Assembly: GCF_012641475.1 (NCBI RefSeq) | Contig: NZ_JABAIL010000008.1 | Location: 170,045 to 234,044 of the forward strand | Direction of reading: 5' to 3' | DNA from: Flammeovirga agarivorans | Lineage (GTDB): Bacteria; Bacteroidota; Bacteroidia; Cytophagales; Flammeovirgaceae | DNA length: 64,000 nucleotides | Shown here: piece after piece, positions 26,968-35,788 of the stretch | Layout: every line of letters starts with the position of its first letter | How positions within the stretch are numbered: the first letter of the stretch is position 1 | The notes under the pieces: model-generated | Told to the model about the DNA's origin: nothing | Database searches by the model: none | The model's input: only the letters and a program-made list of their open reading frames with translations | Translations under genes and position numbers: made by a program

Positions 26968-27652
26968 CGAATATCTTACAGATACTTTCTCTAAAACTTT
27001 TACTCACAGGTAACATTTCATCACCAATTTCAACAAATTCTTTATTCAATGCTTTGACATGGTTCATATTGACAATATATGAGCGATGTATACGAATAAA
27101 CTGTTCTGGTAATTTTTGTTCGATTCTACTTATCGTTTCTTTTGTTTTAATATTTTCATCTTGTTGATGTATATAGAGGTAATCACCTTTACTTTCAATA
27201 AATACAACTTGATCAAAATCGATTTTATAGTGCTTTCTGTCTGACCTTACAAAAAGAAATTCATCTAAATACTTCTTTAGTTGTTTACGGTTTGGTGCTG
27301 CATCTTCAAATTTTTGAATAGCTAGTTGAAACCTCTCTAATGCTACAGGTTTTAAAAGGTAATCCACAACATTGAGATCATATCCTTCAATGGCATATTC
27401 TCTATAAGCAGAAATGATAATCACTTTTGGTGGATTAGCAATTGAGCGAAGAAAATCTAGACCATTGATTTCAGGCATTTCTATATCAAGAAAGATCAGA
27501 TCTATATCATGTTTAAGTAAAAGGGGAAAGCCCTCGTTTGCACTAGACGCCTCACCAATTACTTCGTAACCTTCGATTTGTGATAAGAAGTTTTTAGTAA
27601 TTCTTCTAGAAATAGGCTCATCATCTATGATTAATACTTTATGGTTATTCAT
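26963..27652 (-). CDS. LytTR-family DNA-binding response regulator
   Basis: 229 residues. Receiver domain at about 1-120 with the acidic pair DD at 10-11, phospho-acceptor Asp56 (LIFLDIEMPE) and the Lys of YLLKP. LytTR DNA-binding domain at about 135-229: FLFVRSDRKHYKIDFDQVVFIESKGDYLYIH and FIRIHRSYIVN. It is the output partner of the histidine kinase encoded just upstream, with which it overlaps by 8 bases. Target genes are not evident from the sequence; the divergent MotA-like gene is one candidate. Confidence 0.93.
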   Translation of the reverse strand: MNNHKVLIIDDEPISRRITKNFLSQIEGYEVIGEASSANEGFPLLLKHDIDLIFLDIEMPEINGLDFLRSIANPPKVIIISAYREYAIEGYDLNVVDYLLKPVALERFQLAIQKFEDAAPNRKQLKKYLDEFLFVRSDRKHYKIDFDQVVFIESKGDYLYIHQQDENIKTKETISRIEQKLPEQFIRIHRSYIVNMNHVKALNKEFVEIGDEMLPVSKSFRESICKIFE

Positions 27653-28706
27653 GTGATAATTCGAGTTTTAATGTGATGGAATACTGTAGCTTTTCATCAT
27701 TAATAATAAGCTCATGTTTATTGGGGTAGCAAAGTTCTAACCTCTTTTTTAAATTGATTAAACCTGTACCTCCTTTTAAAGGGGGCACAATTTTCTGTGG
27801 CTTACTATTTTTAACTTCAAATGAAAAATTAGAAGCATGATAGTCACTTTTTATTGATAAAAAGGAGTGATCTTGATTGGAACGAATACCATGTTTAAAA
27901 GCATTTTCAACCATCGGAAATAGAAGAAAAGGAGTAATCTTTATTGTTGCTGTATTTACATGAAATTCAGTTTCAATATTTAGTTTGTCATCAAAACGCA
28001 ATTTCTCTAATTCTAGATACTGTTGGATCACCTTAAGTTCCTTTTTGACATCTACATCTTCTTCTTTAGACTGATACACAAGATAATCTAATAAACCACT
28101 TAACTGTAATAATATTTGAGGTAGTTCATCTGATTTTTCCAGTGCAAGTCCATAGATATTATTCAGTGTATTAAATAGAAAGTGAGGATGTATTTGGTCT
28201 TTTAAAGTGTTTAATTCCAGTTCCTTAAGCTGAACGCTAATCTGTAACTTTTCCTTTTCAAGTAAATGAATTTTTTCTTTTTTTAGTTGTTCCTCTTTAA
28301 GTTGATAAATCGCTGTATAGAGCACTGAAATAAACATCTGAACAAACCAGAGCATCGATAAATCATTGATCATTGGGTTAATTGATTTAAATTCTAAATC
28401 TACGATCACAATGAAAAACAAGTAGATAAGTAATATTTGAATCCAGCTACTGACTATAAAAGAATAGATGAGATATGTGAAAAACTTTACATATCGTTTG
28501 GCATGAAGAAAATTCTTGATAAGTACCTTATTAATATATAATGTGATACCTATATTAAATGGGAACCAAATAAGACAGAATATAAATGTATTAAAATAGT
28601 CATGGTGGAAATGTCCCAAAAACAATATGGTAATACTAAACATCACTCCCCAAAAAAGGGATTCAAAAATAATTTTCTGCCAAGGTTTATTAATTTTCAT
28701 ATTCAA
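27645..28706 (-). CDS. LytS-like sensor histidine kinase (His_kinase family)
   Basis: 353 residues. Four predicted membrane helices in the first 135 residues, with little extracellular sequence between them, so it may sense a membrane signal. A helical linker follows, then IHPHFLFNTLNNIYGL (residues 172-187), the phospho-acceptor region of this kinase class (likely His175), and the ATPase part with N-box FPMVENAFKHGI and G-box KGGTGLINLKKRL. An internal ATG (28700) two codons on is an equally good start. It overlaps the response regulator gene by 8 bases. Confidence 0.92.
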   Translation of the reverse strand: MNMKINKPWQKIIFESLFWGVMFSITILFLGHFHHDYFNTFIFCLIWFPFNIGITLYINKVLIKNFLHAKRYVKFFTYLIYSFIVSSWIQILLIYLFFIVIVDLEFKSINPMINDLSMLWFVQMFISVLYTAIYQLKEEQLKKEKIHLLEKEKLQISVQLKELELNTLKDQIHPHFLFNTLNNIYGLALEKSDELPQILLQLSGLLDYLVYQSKEEDVDVKKELKVIQQYLELEKLRFDDKLNIETEFHVNTATIKITPFLLFPMVENAFKHGIRSNQDHSFLSIKSDYHASNFSFEVKNSKPQKIVPPLKGGTGLINLKKRLELCYPNKHELIINDEKLQYSITLKLELSHE

Positions 28707-28739
28707 ATATGATAAATATAGAGAAGTGAAGTTTCTTGA

Positions 28740-28923
28740 GTCGATGAAATTCTATTACTTGAAGATAGATATCATTCTTTTATCGATGAAATTTTTCATG
28801 AATTAGAAAAAGAAAGAAAAGCGATCGAATGGAGTTATTTGCCTTCGAAAATTAATAAACTATCGACAGACTAAAAATGGAAAGCTGTATCGTTTTATGT
28901 TTGAACTATTAAGCAATTACTAA
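28740..28923 (+). pseudogene. Possible gene remnant with a frameshift
   Basis: A protein-like frame without start codon reads LLLEDRYHSFIDEIFHELEK and on to SYLPSKINKLSTD, with a stop at 28872-28874. A second frame then reads INYRQTKNGKLYRFMFELLS and stops at 28921-28923. Together they look like the C-terminal ~60 residues of a decayed protein. The parent family is not recognised; a transposase tail is one possibility. Chance open frames in A/T-rich DNA cannot be excluded. Confidence 0.25.
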
Positions 28924-28939
28924 CTTATATTTTAGAACT

Positions 28940-29296
28940 ATGATCGAACTATATGAAATGGGCGGCTATTTTGAGATGAATATCATCTCTATAGTCGGGG
29001 GTGTTATGCTTTTTTTTATCATTATGAGGACCCTCAAGGTAGATAACAAGTGGTTATCGTTGGAGCGTACTCAAAAAATTATTCGAGAACTATCTGTATT
29101 AGTCATCATTTTGGGAATCCTAATTCAGTTTCTAGGACTCTTCTCTGTAATGCAAGCGATTGAAGCTGTCGGAAGTGTTCCACTTGATTTGCTTGCTGGT
29201 GGGTTTGCCGTGTCTTTACTTCCCACTTTATATAGCCTCTTATTTAGCGTTATTGGGAGAACATCATTAGTGTTTTTTACAATTAGAAATAGATAA
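28940..29296 (+). CDS. Small MotA/TolQ/ExbB-like membrane protein
   Basis: 118 residues. Three hydrophobic segments at about 12-32, 50-70 and 82-112; the first follows a short polar start (MIELYEMGGYF) usual for Bacteroidota MotA/TolQ/ExbB-like proteins. LLAGGFAVSLLPTLYSLLFSVIGR matches the conserved gating-helix region of the family. It is shorter than ExbB (about 240) and has no ExbD-like partner beside it. Likely an inner-membrane proton-channel-type component of unknown system. Possible alternative start at 28976, which would remove the N-terminal segment. Confidence 0.7.
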   Translation: MIELYEMGGYFEMNIISIVGGVMLFFIIMRTLKVDNKWLSLERTQKIIRELSVLVIILGILIQFLGLFSVMQAIEAVGSVPLDLLAGGFAVSLLPTLYSLLFSVIGRTSLVFFTIRNR

Positions 29297-29454
29297 TACA
29301 TATAAATTAAAGCGATTGAATTGAGTTTTGATCGCTTTTGTTTTATATAATGAATGTATTTATTCGTTAATAAATTTATTTAAAAATGATGATAATGAGT
29401 GGATTACGTTATTGATAGTGAAGATTTTTTTAACCTATTTTTTTACCTATCAAT

Positions 29455-30666
29455 ATGAAAAAGTGCTACTCATTGATTTTAGCTGCTTTACTATTTTTTG
29501 TCAATTCCACTTATGCTCAATTTGAAGAAGCAGTAATCAACGATTCTGATAAAACAGTCTTAGTGACTAAAAATACCACCTTACATGGCGACCCTGAACC
29601 AATAGAGTATTTTGCACCTGATGGGTATACATTAGTTATTGGAGAAGGCGTAACGTTAACCATTCAGAAAACAGATAGTTACAAGGAATATGTTGATATT
29701 TATGCTGATGTTAAACTTTTGTCTGGAGCAACTTTAGTTGTAGAAAGAGAGGCTTACCTTGCTATTTTTGGGTCATTGATTATTGAAGGTACTGGAAGTA
29801 CTGTTGAAGTGGGACAAGGTGGACGTAAAAAAGGATCTTACCTGATTGTTACTGATGACTTTGTCAATAATACAACAGATGGTACGTCAACTATAAATAT
29901 CTTCACTTCAGGATCATTTTATGTAATGGGTGATGCATTAGGCACATCAGATAATATTGATTTAAATATAAGAATCGGAGCTGATAATGAAGGAAGAAGC
30001 GGAATCTTTGTAGAGGGAGATGACCTTTTAGGAATTCATGATTATGTTAATGATTTTACAGAAAGTCTAGAATATAAATTAGCTCAGATTAAAAAATCTC
30101 AAGAAGATTTACCAGTTGAATTGATTTCTTTTGATGCAAAACTAGAAATAGACTATGTTGATGTGACATGGGCTACGGCATCAGAAATCAATGCTGATTT
30201 TTTCGAACTCCAAGTTTCTAGCGACCAAAGAAATTGGGAAACATTAGGTATGGTGGAAGCCCAAGGAAATAGTACGGAGTTAACAGAGTATCATTATAAA
30301 GATTACACAGAATATTCTTCCAATGTATATTATAGGTTGGTTCAATATGATTTTGACGGAGCTTCTGAGGTCTTTGGACCTATATCTATAGTTTTTAATG
30401 AACAGCTGGGCTTTACTTCAAACGTATACCCTAACCCTACTAGAGACTTTTCATTTATTGCATTAAATAATATCAATAATAATAATGCTATTGCTATTTA
30501 TGTATATAATAATACAGGTCAGTTGGTTTTTACAGACCAATTCTATTCATCTGATAAGCATATGATATACCCTCTAGAGAGTATGGAAACTCTGCCAGAA
30601 GGGGTGTATTATATTTCGATTCAGAATGGAAAGGAAGTAACAAAAATGAAATTATTAAAAGAATAA
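29455..30666 (+). CDS. Secreted protein with T9SS type A C-terminal sorting domain
   Basis: 403 residues. Signal peptide to about residue 21 (NSTYAQ). Residues about 25-190 contain short repeated beta segments with small hydrophobic residues (LVIGEGVTLTIQ, VKLLSGATLVVEREAYLAIFGSLIIEG), typical of a right-handed beta-helix-like stalk. Residues 220-320 are an Fn3-like unit common just before sorting domains (LPVELISFDAKLEID, FELQVSSDQRNWETLG, YYRLVQYDFDG). The end (VYPNPTRDFSFIAL to GVYYISIQNGKEVTKMKLLKE) is a type A T9SS signal. It should be exported to the cell surface or medium by the gliding-type secretion system. Function unknown. Confidence 0.9.
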   Translation: MKKCYSLILAALLFFVNSTYAQFEEAVINDSDKTVLVTKNTTLHGDPEPIEYFAPDGYTLVIGEGVTLTIQKTDSYKEYVDIYADVKLLSGATLVVEREAYLAIFGSLIIEGTGSTVEVGQGGRKKGSYLIVTDDFVNNTTDGTSTINIFTSGSFYVMGDALGTSDNIDLNIRIGADNEGRSGIFVEGDDLLGIHDYVNDFTESLEYKLAQIKKSQEDLPVELISFDAKLEIDYVDVTWATASEINADFFELQVSSDQRNWETLGMVEAQGNSTELTEYHYKDYTEYSSNVYYRLVQYDFDGASEVFGPISIVFNEQLGFTSNVYPNPTRDFSFIALNNINNNNAIAIYVYNNTGQLVFTDQFYSSDKHMIYPLESMETLPEGVYYISIQNGKEVTKMKLLKE

Positions 30667-30688
30667 AGAACTAATTAATACAGAATAA

Positions 30689-30722
30689 GAAGAGAAATCA
30701 GCAATGGTTTCTCTTTTTTATT
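30689..30722 (+). terminator. Rho-independent terminator after the T9SS protein gene
   Basis: AGAGAAATC (30691-30699) pairs with GGTTTCTCT (30706-30714) with a T-G pair, followed by TTTTTTATTT. Confidence 0.75.
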
Positions 30723-30815
30723 TATTAAAATTTCATTCATCTAATGATGCTTATACTCTTTCCATGATATGATCAAATAATTGTTAATCAAATAAAAGAT
30801 AAACCAGTCTTTTAT

Positions 30816-30823
30816 TACATTTG
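30816..30823 (+). promoter_or_regulatory. Possible Bacteroidota -7 element before the YecH-type gene
   Basis: TACATTTG matches the TAnnTTTG consensus, 33 bp before the ATG at 30857. No good -33 TTTG is seen at the usual distance, so this is tentative. Confidence 0.4.
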
Positions 30824-30856
30824 TATAAGTAGGTTAGTTAATAAAAAATATTGAAA

Positions 30857-31111
30857 ATGAATACAACGCACATTCACGAAGTCATTTTTCTAGTACAAGA
30901 CAATGACGGAGTTTTTACTCCAGAAACTTTAGTTGATACCATCGCTGAAAAGATGGGAGCTGATATTCAATTTACATCTTGTTCTGGAGTACCATTCCCT
31001 AAAGATGAAGCTTTACAATTCTTATTAGATAGAAATAAAGTGATTGTAAATGCTACAGGGAATGTAGAGGTACATCCATCGATGAAAATGTGTGATTCGC
31101 ATTTAAGATAA
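30857..31111 (+). CDS. YecH-family (DUF2492) metal-binding-like small protein
   Basis: 84 residues from ATG 30857 (a TTG at 30851 would add two). The layout matches YecH: N-terminal HIHEVIFLV, a central DTIAEKMGADIQFTSCSG where the Cys sits, FLLDRNKVI, and a C-terminal MKMCDSH with Cys and His. Two Cys and several His suggest metal binding. Monocistronic, with its own terminator. Physiological role is not established in the family. Confidence 0.78.
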   Translation: MNTTHIHEVIFLVQDNDGVFTPETLVDTIAEKMGADIQFTSCSGVPFPKDEALQFLLDRNKVIVNATGNVEVHPSMKMCDSHLR

Positions 31112-31144
31112 ATAATTATAGTGTGAGAGAAGGGTTATACTTAG

Positions 31145-31178
31145 AGGGTTGCAAAATTTGTAACCCTTTTTTATTTTT
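31145..31178 (+). terminator. Rho-independent terminator after the YecH-type gene
   Basis: AGGGTTGCAAA with TTTGTAACCCT forms a stem with one G-T pair, followed by TTTTTATTTTT. Confidence 0.8.
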
Positions 31179-31477
31179 CTTTACATAACTAACAAATAAT
31201 ATTTATTCATTTTACTACAAATTGCTTATACATTTATAGTATTTCTCTTCATTTTAATCAAATCAAACATTTGATGTTGACAATATTGGGATCGGTTAAC
31301 AATTGTTTAATATGAATAAATAATAAAAATTAGTTATTTAGTGTCATAGAAAAATATTTAGTAATAACACATGTCAACTACTAAGAAGGTGAAACTTAAA
31401 ACCCACCTTTTTTGAACCATTTTCAATACAAATTAATCACAAAGACAAAGGATTATTACCTCTTAAACACTCGTTAT
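31179..31477. promoter_or_regulatory. Leader region of the amino-sugar kinase gene
   Basis: About 300 bp of A/T-rich DNA. It holds TCAAACATTTGA (31263-31274) and TTAACAATTGTTTAA (31296-31310), the latter built on a perfect 10-bp palindrome AACAATTGTT. Either could be an operator of the kinase/nucleotidyltransferase unit. No protein gene is seen. Confidence 0.4.
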
Positions 31478-32578
31478 ATGAATAATCTATCAAGAATCTT
31501 TCATCAGTTTAGACCTGATGTAAAGGTAAAAAGTGCTATATCTTACGGTTCTGGGCACATTAACGATACCTACCTAGTGACTTTAGAAGATGAAAAAACA
31601 ACTTACATACTTCAAAGAGTAAATCATCAAATCTTCCCAAATGTTCCTGAGTTGATGAGGAATATAGATGGAGTTACGCAACACTTAAGAAATAAATTTC
31701 AAGAACTACCTCATAAAGATCCAAAAAAAAACACGTTAACTTTCCTTCCTGCAACATCAGGTTTGTTATACTATCAAGATGAAGAAGGAAACTATTGGAG
31801 AGCAATGGAAACCATCACTCCAGCTAAATCTTATGACCAAGTAGAAACTACTGCACAAGCTTTTCAAGCGGGAGTTGGAATTGGAGAATTCCAAGCTTTA
31901 TTGTCTGATTTTGATGGGAGTAAATTATATGAAATCATCCCAGATTTCCATAATATGGAGACAAGGCTTGCTAATTTTAGAGAGACTGTCAAAGCCGATG
32001 TTTCGGGTAGAGTAAAATTGTCTCAAAAGGAAATTGATTTTGTGGAAGATAGAGCAGAATTAATGCAGACTTTGGTACGTCTTGGAAAAGAAGGGAAGTT
32101 ACCGATAAGGGTCACCCATAATGATACGAAGATTAATAATGTATTGTTAGATGAAAATGATGAAGCACTATGTGTTATTGACTTAGATACAGTAATGCCA
32201 GGCTTTGTTCATTATGATTTTGGAGATGCTATAAGAACATCTACCAATACTGGGGCAGAAGATGATATAGATCTGAATAAGGTTGAGATGGATATCCTAT
32301 TATTTAAAGCATACACTGAAGGTTTCTTGTCTAAAACAGCTGATATACTAACTCCAATCGAAATAGAATATTTGCCACTATCTGCTCGTATAATGACGTT
32401 CATTATTGGCCTGAGATTTATTACCGATTACCTAGACGGTGATAATTATTTTAAAACTCATCACGAACATCATAATCTTCAACGAGCAAGAGCTCAGTTC
32501 AAACTTGTGGAAAGTATGGAGCGACAGTTTGAAGATATGAAAGCAGTCGTAGAAAATGCAACACTAATCAATCAATAA
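31478..32578 (+). CDS. Phosphotransferase-family sugar kinase (NahK-like N-acetylhexosamine 1-kinase candidate)
   Basis: 366 residues from ATG 31478; an upstream TTG (31412) would add 22 atypical residues. Choline/aminoglycoside-kinase fold: glycine-loop region ISYGSGHINDTYLV, ATP-contact YILQRVN, catalytic loop THNDTKINNVL (HxDxxxxN) and metal-binding VIDLDTVMPG. This branch includes N-acetylhexosamine 1-kinases that phosphorylate GlcNAc or GalNAc at C1. The neighbours support this: a HIT-like nucleotidyltransferase 68 bp downstream and a GH109 enzyme after it. Antibiotic resistance is unlikely for this length and context. Confidence 0.8.
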   Translation: MNNLSRIFHQFRPDVKVKSAISYGSGHINDTYLVTLEDEKTTYILQRVNHQIFPNVPELMRNIDGVTQHLRNKFQELPHKDPKKNTLTFLPATSGLLYYQDEEGNYWRAMETITPAKSYDQVETTAQAFQAGVGIGEFQALLSDFDGSKLYEIIPDFHNMETRLANFRETVKADVSGRVKLSQKEIDFVEDRAELMQTLVRLGKEGKLPIRVTHNDTKINNVLLDENDEALCVIDLDTVMPGFVHYDFGDAIRTSTNTGAEDDIDLNKVEMDILLFKAYTEGFLSKTADILTPIEIEYLPLSARIMTFIIGLRFITDYLDGDNYFKTHHEHHNLQRARAQFKLVESMERQFEDMKAVVENATLINQ

Positions 32579-32585
32579 TATTAAG

Positions 32586-32616
32586 TAGTTGGCAGTAAGT
32601 TGATTATTGCCAACTA
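32586..32616 (+). other. Intercistronic hairpin between kinase and nucleotidyltransferase genes
   Basis: TAGTTGGCA (32586-32594) pairs with TGCCAACTA (32608-32616), a 9-bp stem with a 13-nt loop. No T run follows, so it is more likely an mRNA-processing or stability element than a terminator. Confidence 0.5.
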
Positions 32617-32646
32617 TTCTCTAAAAACTAATTGGGCTGAAATAAA

Positions 32647-33654
32647 ATGGAAACGGTCAAAACCAAAATCAATCAGGTCGATCAAGAACTTGATGTAAAG
32701 CTAAACCAGCTTTATGAAGAAGCTTTTGAAAGTCAATACATTACTGTAGAAGCTTTAGAAGGAAATGATAGATTACATTTTTTTGATGTAGAGGATGAAA
32801 TTGATTATCGTATCCAACTCAATCATGTTCGCTCGAAATACAGCAAAAGCATGGCAGGTAAATCGAAACCGCCATTGCCTAAGGGAGCTCTTTGTCCCAT
32901 CTGTATTGAGAATGTAGGTAGTGAAGGAAAAGAAAATTTAAAACATTTGCCAATTGAGTTAGAAGGAGAACCTTTTTTCTTGCAGCTAACTCCTTTTCCT
33001 CTATATCATCATCACTTTGTATTGATTTCAGAAGCACATAGACCAATGGAAGTGAGTCTGAATAGTTTCCAAAAGCAATTGACATTTCTTGATAGAATGC
33101 CCAATTATACGGTGTGTTCAAATAGTGATAGGGAAGGTGCTGGAGCTTCAATATTATCCCATTTACATTATCAGGTGTTTAAATCATTGAGGTTACCAAT
33201 TTTTGATACAAAGCCTATTATTGAGAAACAACTAGGAGATGTTTGTTACACTCTTTGCAAATACCCAATGACGGTAATTAAGATTTGTACAAAATCAAGA
33301 TTTCAGTTAGAAGTTTCTCTATCAAGAGTACTTGAATTATGGCGAAAAGAAACTACTGAAAATACTTGTAATACGGTATTGAGAATCCATGAGGGGCAAT
33401 ATGAGGCTTATTTAGTATTAAGAAACGCAGCATTCAATACACCTTCAAAGTTATTAAAGTATAAATACGAGGGAATTGGTGTTATAGAAGCTTGTGGTGA
33501 AGGAATCTTACCAACTCCAGAAGGGGATGAAGCATCACAAATAAACAAAGACATTCGAGAAGAGGGAAAAGCAATTCTAAAAGGGATTCTAAAAAGCATT
33601 AACCCTTTAAATAGTGAAGATGCATTATCTTTTTTCGATGAAATTGTTTCGTAA
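32647..33654 (+). CDS. DUF4922-type HIT-like protein, putative sugar-1-phosphate nucleotidyltransferase
   Basis: 335 residues, no signal peptide. It resembles DUF4922 proteins of Bacteroidota, which belong to the HIT/GalT superfamily. Landmarks: metal-type Cys pair CPICIENV (residues about 82-89), LTPFPLYHHHFVLISEAHRPM, and SHLHYQVFKS, the HxHxQ active-site motif of nucleotide phosphoryl/nucleotidyl transferases. A GalT-type enzyme would turn sugar-1-phosphate into an NDP-sugar. The kinase gene upstream would supply that sugar-1-phosphate. Activity on amino sugars is inference. Confidence 0.75.
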   Translation: METVKTKINQVDQELDVKLNQLYEEAFESQYITVEALEGNDRLHFFDVEDEIDYRIQLNHVRSKYSKSMAGKSKPPLPKGALCPICIENVGSEGKENLKHLPIELEGEPFFLQLTPFPLYHHHFVLISEAHRPMEVSLNSFQKQLTFLDRMPNYTVCSNSDREGAGASILSHLHYQVFKSLRLPIFDTKPIIEKQLGDVCYTLCKYPMTVIKICTKSRFQLEVSLSRVLELWRKETTENTCNTVLRIHEGQYEAYLVLRNAAFNTPSKLLKYKYEGIGVIEACGEGILPTPEGDEASQINKDIREEGKAILKGILKSINPLNSEDALSFFDEIVS

Positions 33655-33853
33655 ACTGAAAAGAAAGAGAATTAATATTCATTTTTTGAGGATTCAAATA
33701 TCAGATATTCAGTAACTAAAAGTATAAAGTTTCATGGGTTTAAAAATATTAAGAAATTCATATTCTTTATTAATAAACAATAAATAATAAAAATTATATA
33801 TTTGAATTATCAATTACTACAGACTCTTAGATAAACAATAAATTAACATAGAC

Positions 33854-35230
33854 ATGAGCAATCGCAGAGATTTTATAAAAACAGCAGCAGTAGCAGGGTT
33901 AGGTACAATGATAGCCCCATCAATGGCATTTGGAAAAAATAAAAATGGAGAGAAAGTAAAAATTGCTTTCATAGGTGTAGGTGCAAGAGGTATTTGGCAT
34001 TTAAACAATGCATTACTGAGAGATGATACTGAAGTAGTTGCTATCTGCGATATTGATAATAAAGCAATAGACAATGCTTTAAAATACTGTGAGAAACACG
34101 GAAAGAAAAAACCACAAGTTTTCGGTAAGAACGAATACGACTATAGAAACTTATTAGAACTTAAGGATGTTCAAGGCGTAATCATTTCGACGCCTTGGGT
34201 ATGGCATACACCGATGTCTGTAGATTCTATGAAGGCTGGTAAATTTACTGGAGTAGAAGTTTCTGCAGCAATGACTTTACAGGAATGTTGGGATTTAGTT
34301 AATGTACATGAAGAAACAGGATCACATTTAATGATTCTGGAAAATGTATGTTACCGTAGAGATGTAATGGCAGTATTGCAAATGGTTCGTGAGGGGTTAT
34401 TTGGTGAATCAATTCATGCTAGATGTGGCTACCAACACGATTTAAGACATGTAAAGTTCAATAATGGTGTTGATATTTATGGTGGTGGAGTTGAATTTGG
34501 AGAGAAAGGAGCTTCTGAAGCAAGATGGAGAACACATCACTCATTACATAAAAATGGAGATTTATATCCAACGCACGGTATTGGACCAGTAGCTATGTAT
34601 ATGGACATCAACCGCGGAAATAAATTCAACACAATTTCATCTTTTGCTACTAAGGCAAGAGGTTTAAATGATTACGTAATTAAGCATGGCGGTAAAGATC
34701 ATCCCAATGCTAACCTAGATTGGAAATTAGGTGATATTGTCACATCGACAATCTCCACTGCAAACGGTGAAACTATCATTGTCACTCACGATACTAATTT
34801 ACCAAGACCTTACTCATTAGGTTTCCGTTTCCAAGGTACTAACGGACTTTGGCAACATGAAGATGGTTATACAGCTCCAGGTGGTAATTTAATGCATATT
34901 GCTGGTAAGACCGAAGATCATAAGTGGGACGATGCTAAAGAATGGTTAGATAAATATGATCATCCATTATGGGCTAAATATGGTGAAATAGCAACAGGAG
35001 CAGGCCATGGAGGAATGGATTACTTTATTATGCATGAGTTTGTGATGTCGATAAAGCATAATGTCGCACCTCCTATGGATGCATACGATGCGGCTGCTTG
35101 GTCAGCTATTACTCCTTTGTCAGAAAGGTCAATCGAAGAAGGCGGAGCAGTGCAACACTTCCCAGATTTTACAAGAGGAAAGTGGTTCAAACGCCAACCT
35201 GTTTTTGGTAAAAATGAGGTCTATTTATAA
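33854..35230 (+). CDS. GH109-family alpha-N-acetylgalactosaminidase (NAD-dependent, Gfo/Idh fold)
   Basis: 458 residues. Twin-arginine signal (SNRRDFIKTAAVAG), so it is exported folded with its cofactor. Rossmann domain IAFIGVGARGIWHLNNAL, then the GH109-specific regions VSAAMTLQECWDLV, LENVCYRRDVMAVLQMV, GYQHDLRHVKFN, RWRTHH, YPTHGIGP, SSFATKARGLNDYV and GAGHGGMDYF. These correspond closely, from memory, to the Elizabethkingia NagA that removes terminal alpha-GalNAc by NAD-dependent oxidation-elimination. Free GalNAc could feed the kinase encoded just upstream. Own leader of about 200 bp and a strong terminator after it. Confidence 0.9.
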   Translation: MSNRRDFIKTAAVAGLGTMIAPSMAFGKNKNGEKVKIAFIGVGARGIWHLNNALLRDDTEVVAICDIDNKAIDNALKYCEKHGKKKPQVFGKNEYDYRNLLELKDVQGVIISTPWVWHTPMSVDSMKAGKFTGVEVSAAMTLQECWDLVNVHEETGSHLMILENVCYRRDVMAVLQMVREGLFGESIHARCGYQHDLRHVKFNNGVDIYGGGVEFGEKGASEARWRTHHSLHKNGDLYPTHGIGPVAMYMDINRGNKFNTISSFATKARGLNDYVIKHGGKDHPNANLDWKLGDIVTSTISTANGETIIVTHDTNLPRPYSLGFRFQGTNGLWQHEDGYTAPGGNLMHIAGKTEDHKWDDAKEWLDKYDHPLWAKYGEIATGAGHGGMDYFIMHEFVMSIKHNVAPPMDAYDAAAWSAITPLSERSIEEGGAVQHFPDFTRGKWFKRQPVFGKNEVYL

Positions 35231-35250
35231 GATCAATTAGTGAATAAATA

Positions 35251-35315
35251 ATCAAGCTTCTCTTTTTTGTAATGATGGTCTCATACAAAGAGAAGCTTGA
35301 TTTCATTTTTTATTT
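35251..35315 (+). terminator. Strong terminator after the GH109 gene
   Basis: ATCAAGCTTCTCTT (35251-35264) pairs with AAGAGAAGCTTGAT (35288-35301), 14 bp, extended inside by TTTGTA/TACA, then TTCATTTTTTATTT. Confidence 0.85.
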
Positions 35316-35341
35316 AGTAGTTGTTTGAATGTCGAAGGAAA

Positions 35342-35788
35342 TTACTTCCAACCTTCTACCCATGCAGTAGCTTTTCTTAAATCTTGGAAATACTGAATTT
35401 GAATTTCACCAGATTGCGCCTTGTCTTCATCAAAAGTTTGTTCAATGGATAAGTCTCGAATAAGGTCGCCACTAAGACAGAATGCAATCTTAGTAATTCC
35501 ACTGGCAATATATTTTGGAACAATTACATCATCATGCCACTTCTGAACATCTAAGTTCATAACATAATGGTATGCTCTAGTATCTACCACAAAACCACTA
35601 ATTCGATTGTTGACACCATCGGTTTCAACAAGCTTTGCAAAGGAAGAAATATGATCCATGAATTCTTCATCATTCATTTCACTTCCTGCATCTTTCCATT
35701 GAATAAAATACCATGAATCAAGTCTATAAACGGACCAAAAATCAGTAGTTAGTAATTCTGTTTTCGTATTCTGTTGAATCTTTTCCAT
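35342..35788 (-). CDS. Hypothetical protein, possible STAS/SpoIIAA-like fold
   Basis: 148 residues, no signal peptide, family not recognised with certainty. The alternation of strands and helices (WYFIQWKDAGSEM, EEFMDHISSFAKLVE, RISGFVVDTRAYHYVM, ITKIAFCLSGDLIRDLSIEQTFDED) resembles small STAS-like proteins in which a short strand-turn carries VDTRA. No catalytic motif. It is alone on its strand and lies opposite the GH109 terminator. Confidence 0.65.
   Translation of the reverse strand: MEKIQQNTKTELLTTDFWSVYRLDSWYFIQWKDAGSEMNDEEFMDHISSFAKLVETDGVNNRISGFVVDTRAYHYVMNLDVQKWHDDVIVPKYIASGITKIAFCLSGDLIRDLSIEQTFDEDKAQSGEIQIQYFQDLRKATAWVEGWK

Noticed and set aside
29328..29525. 65-codon frame before the T9SS gene
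   Set aside because: It overlaps the clear signal peptide of the T9SS protein in another frame.
31478..32578. Aminoglycoside resistance gene
   Set aside because: The kinase fold is shared, but sequence and neighbours (nucleotidyltransferase, GH109) fit sugar metabolism.
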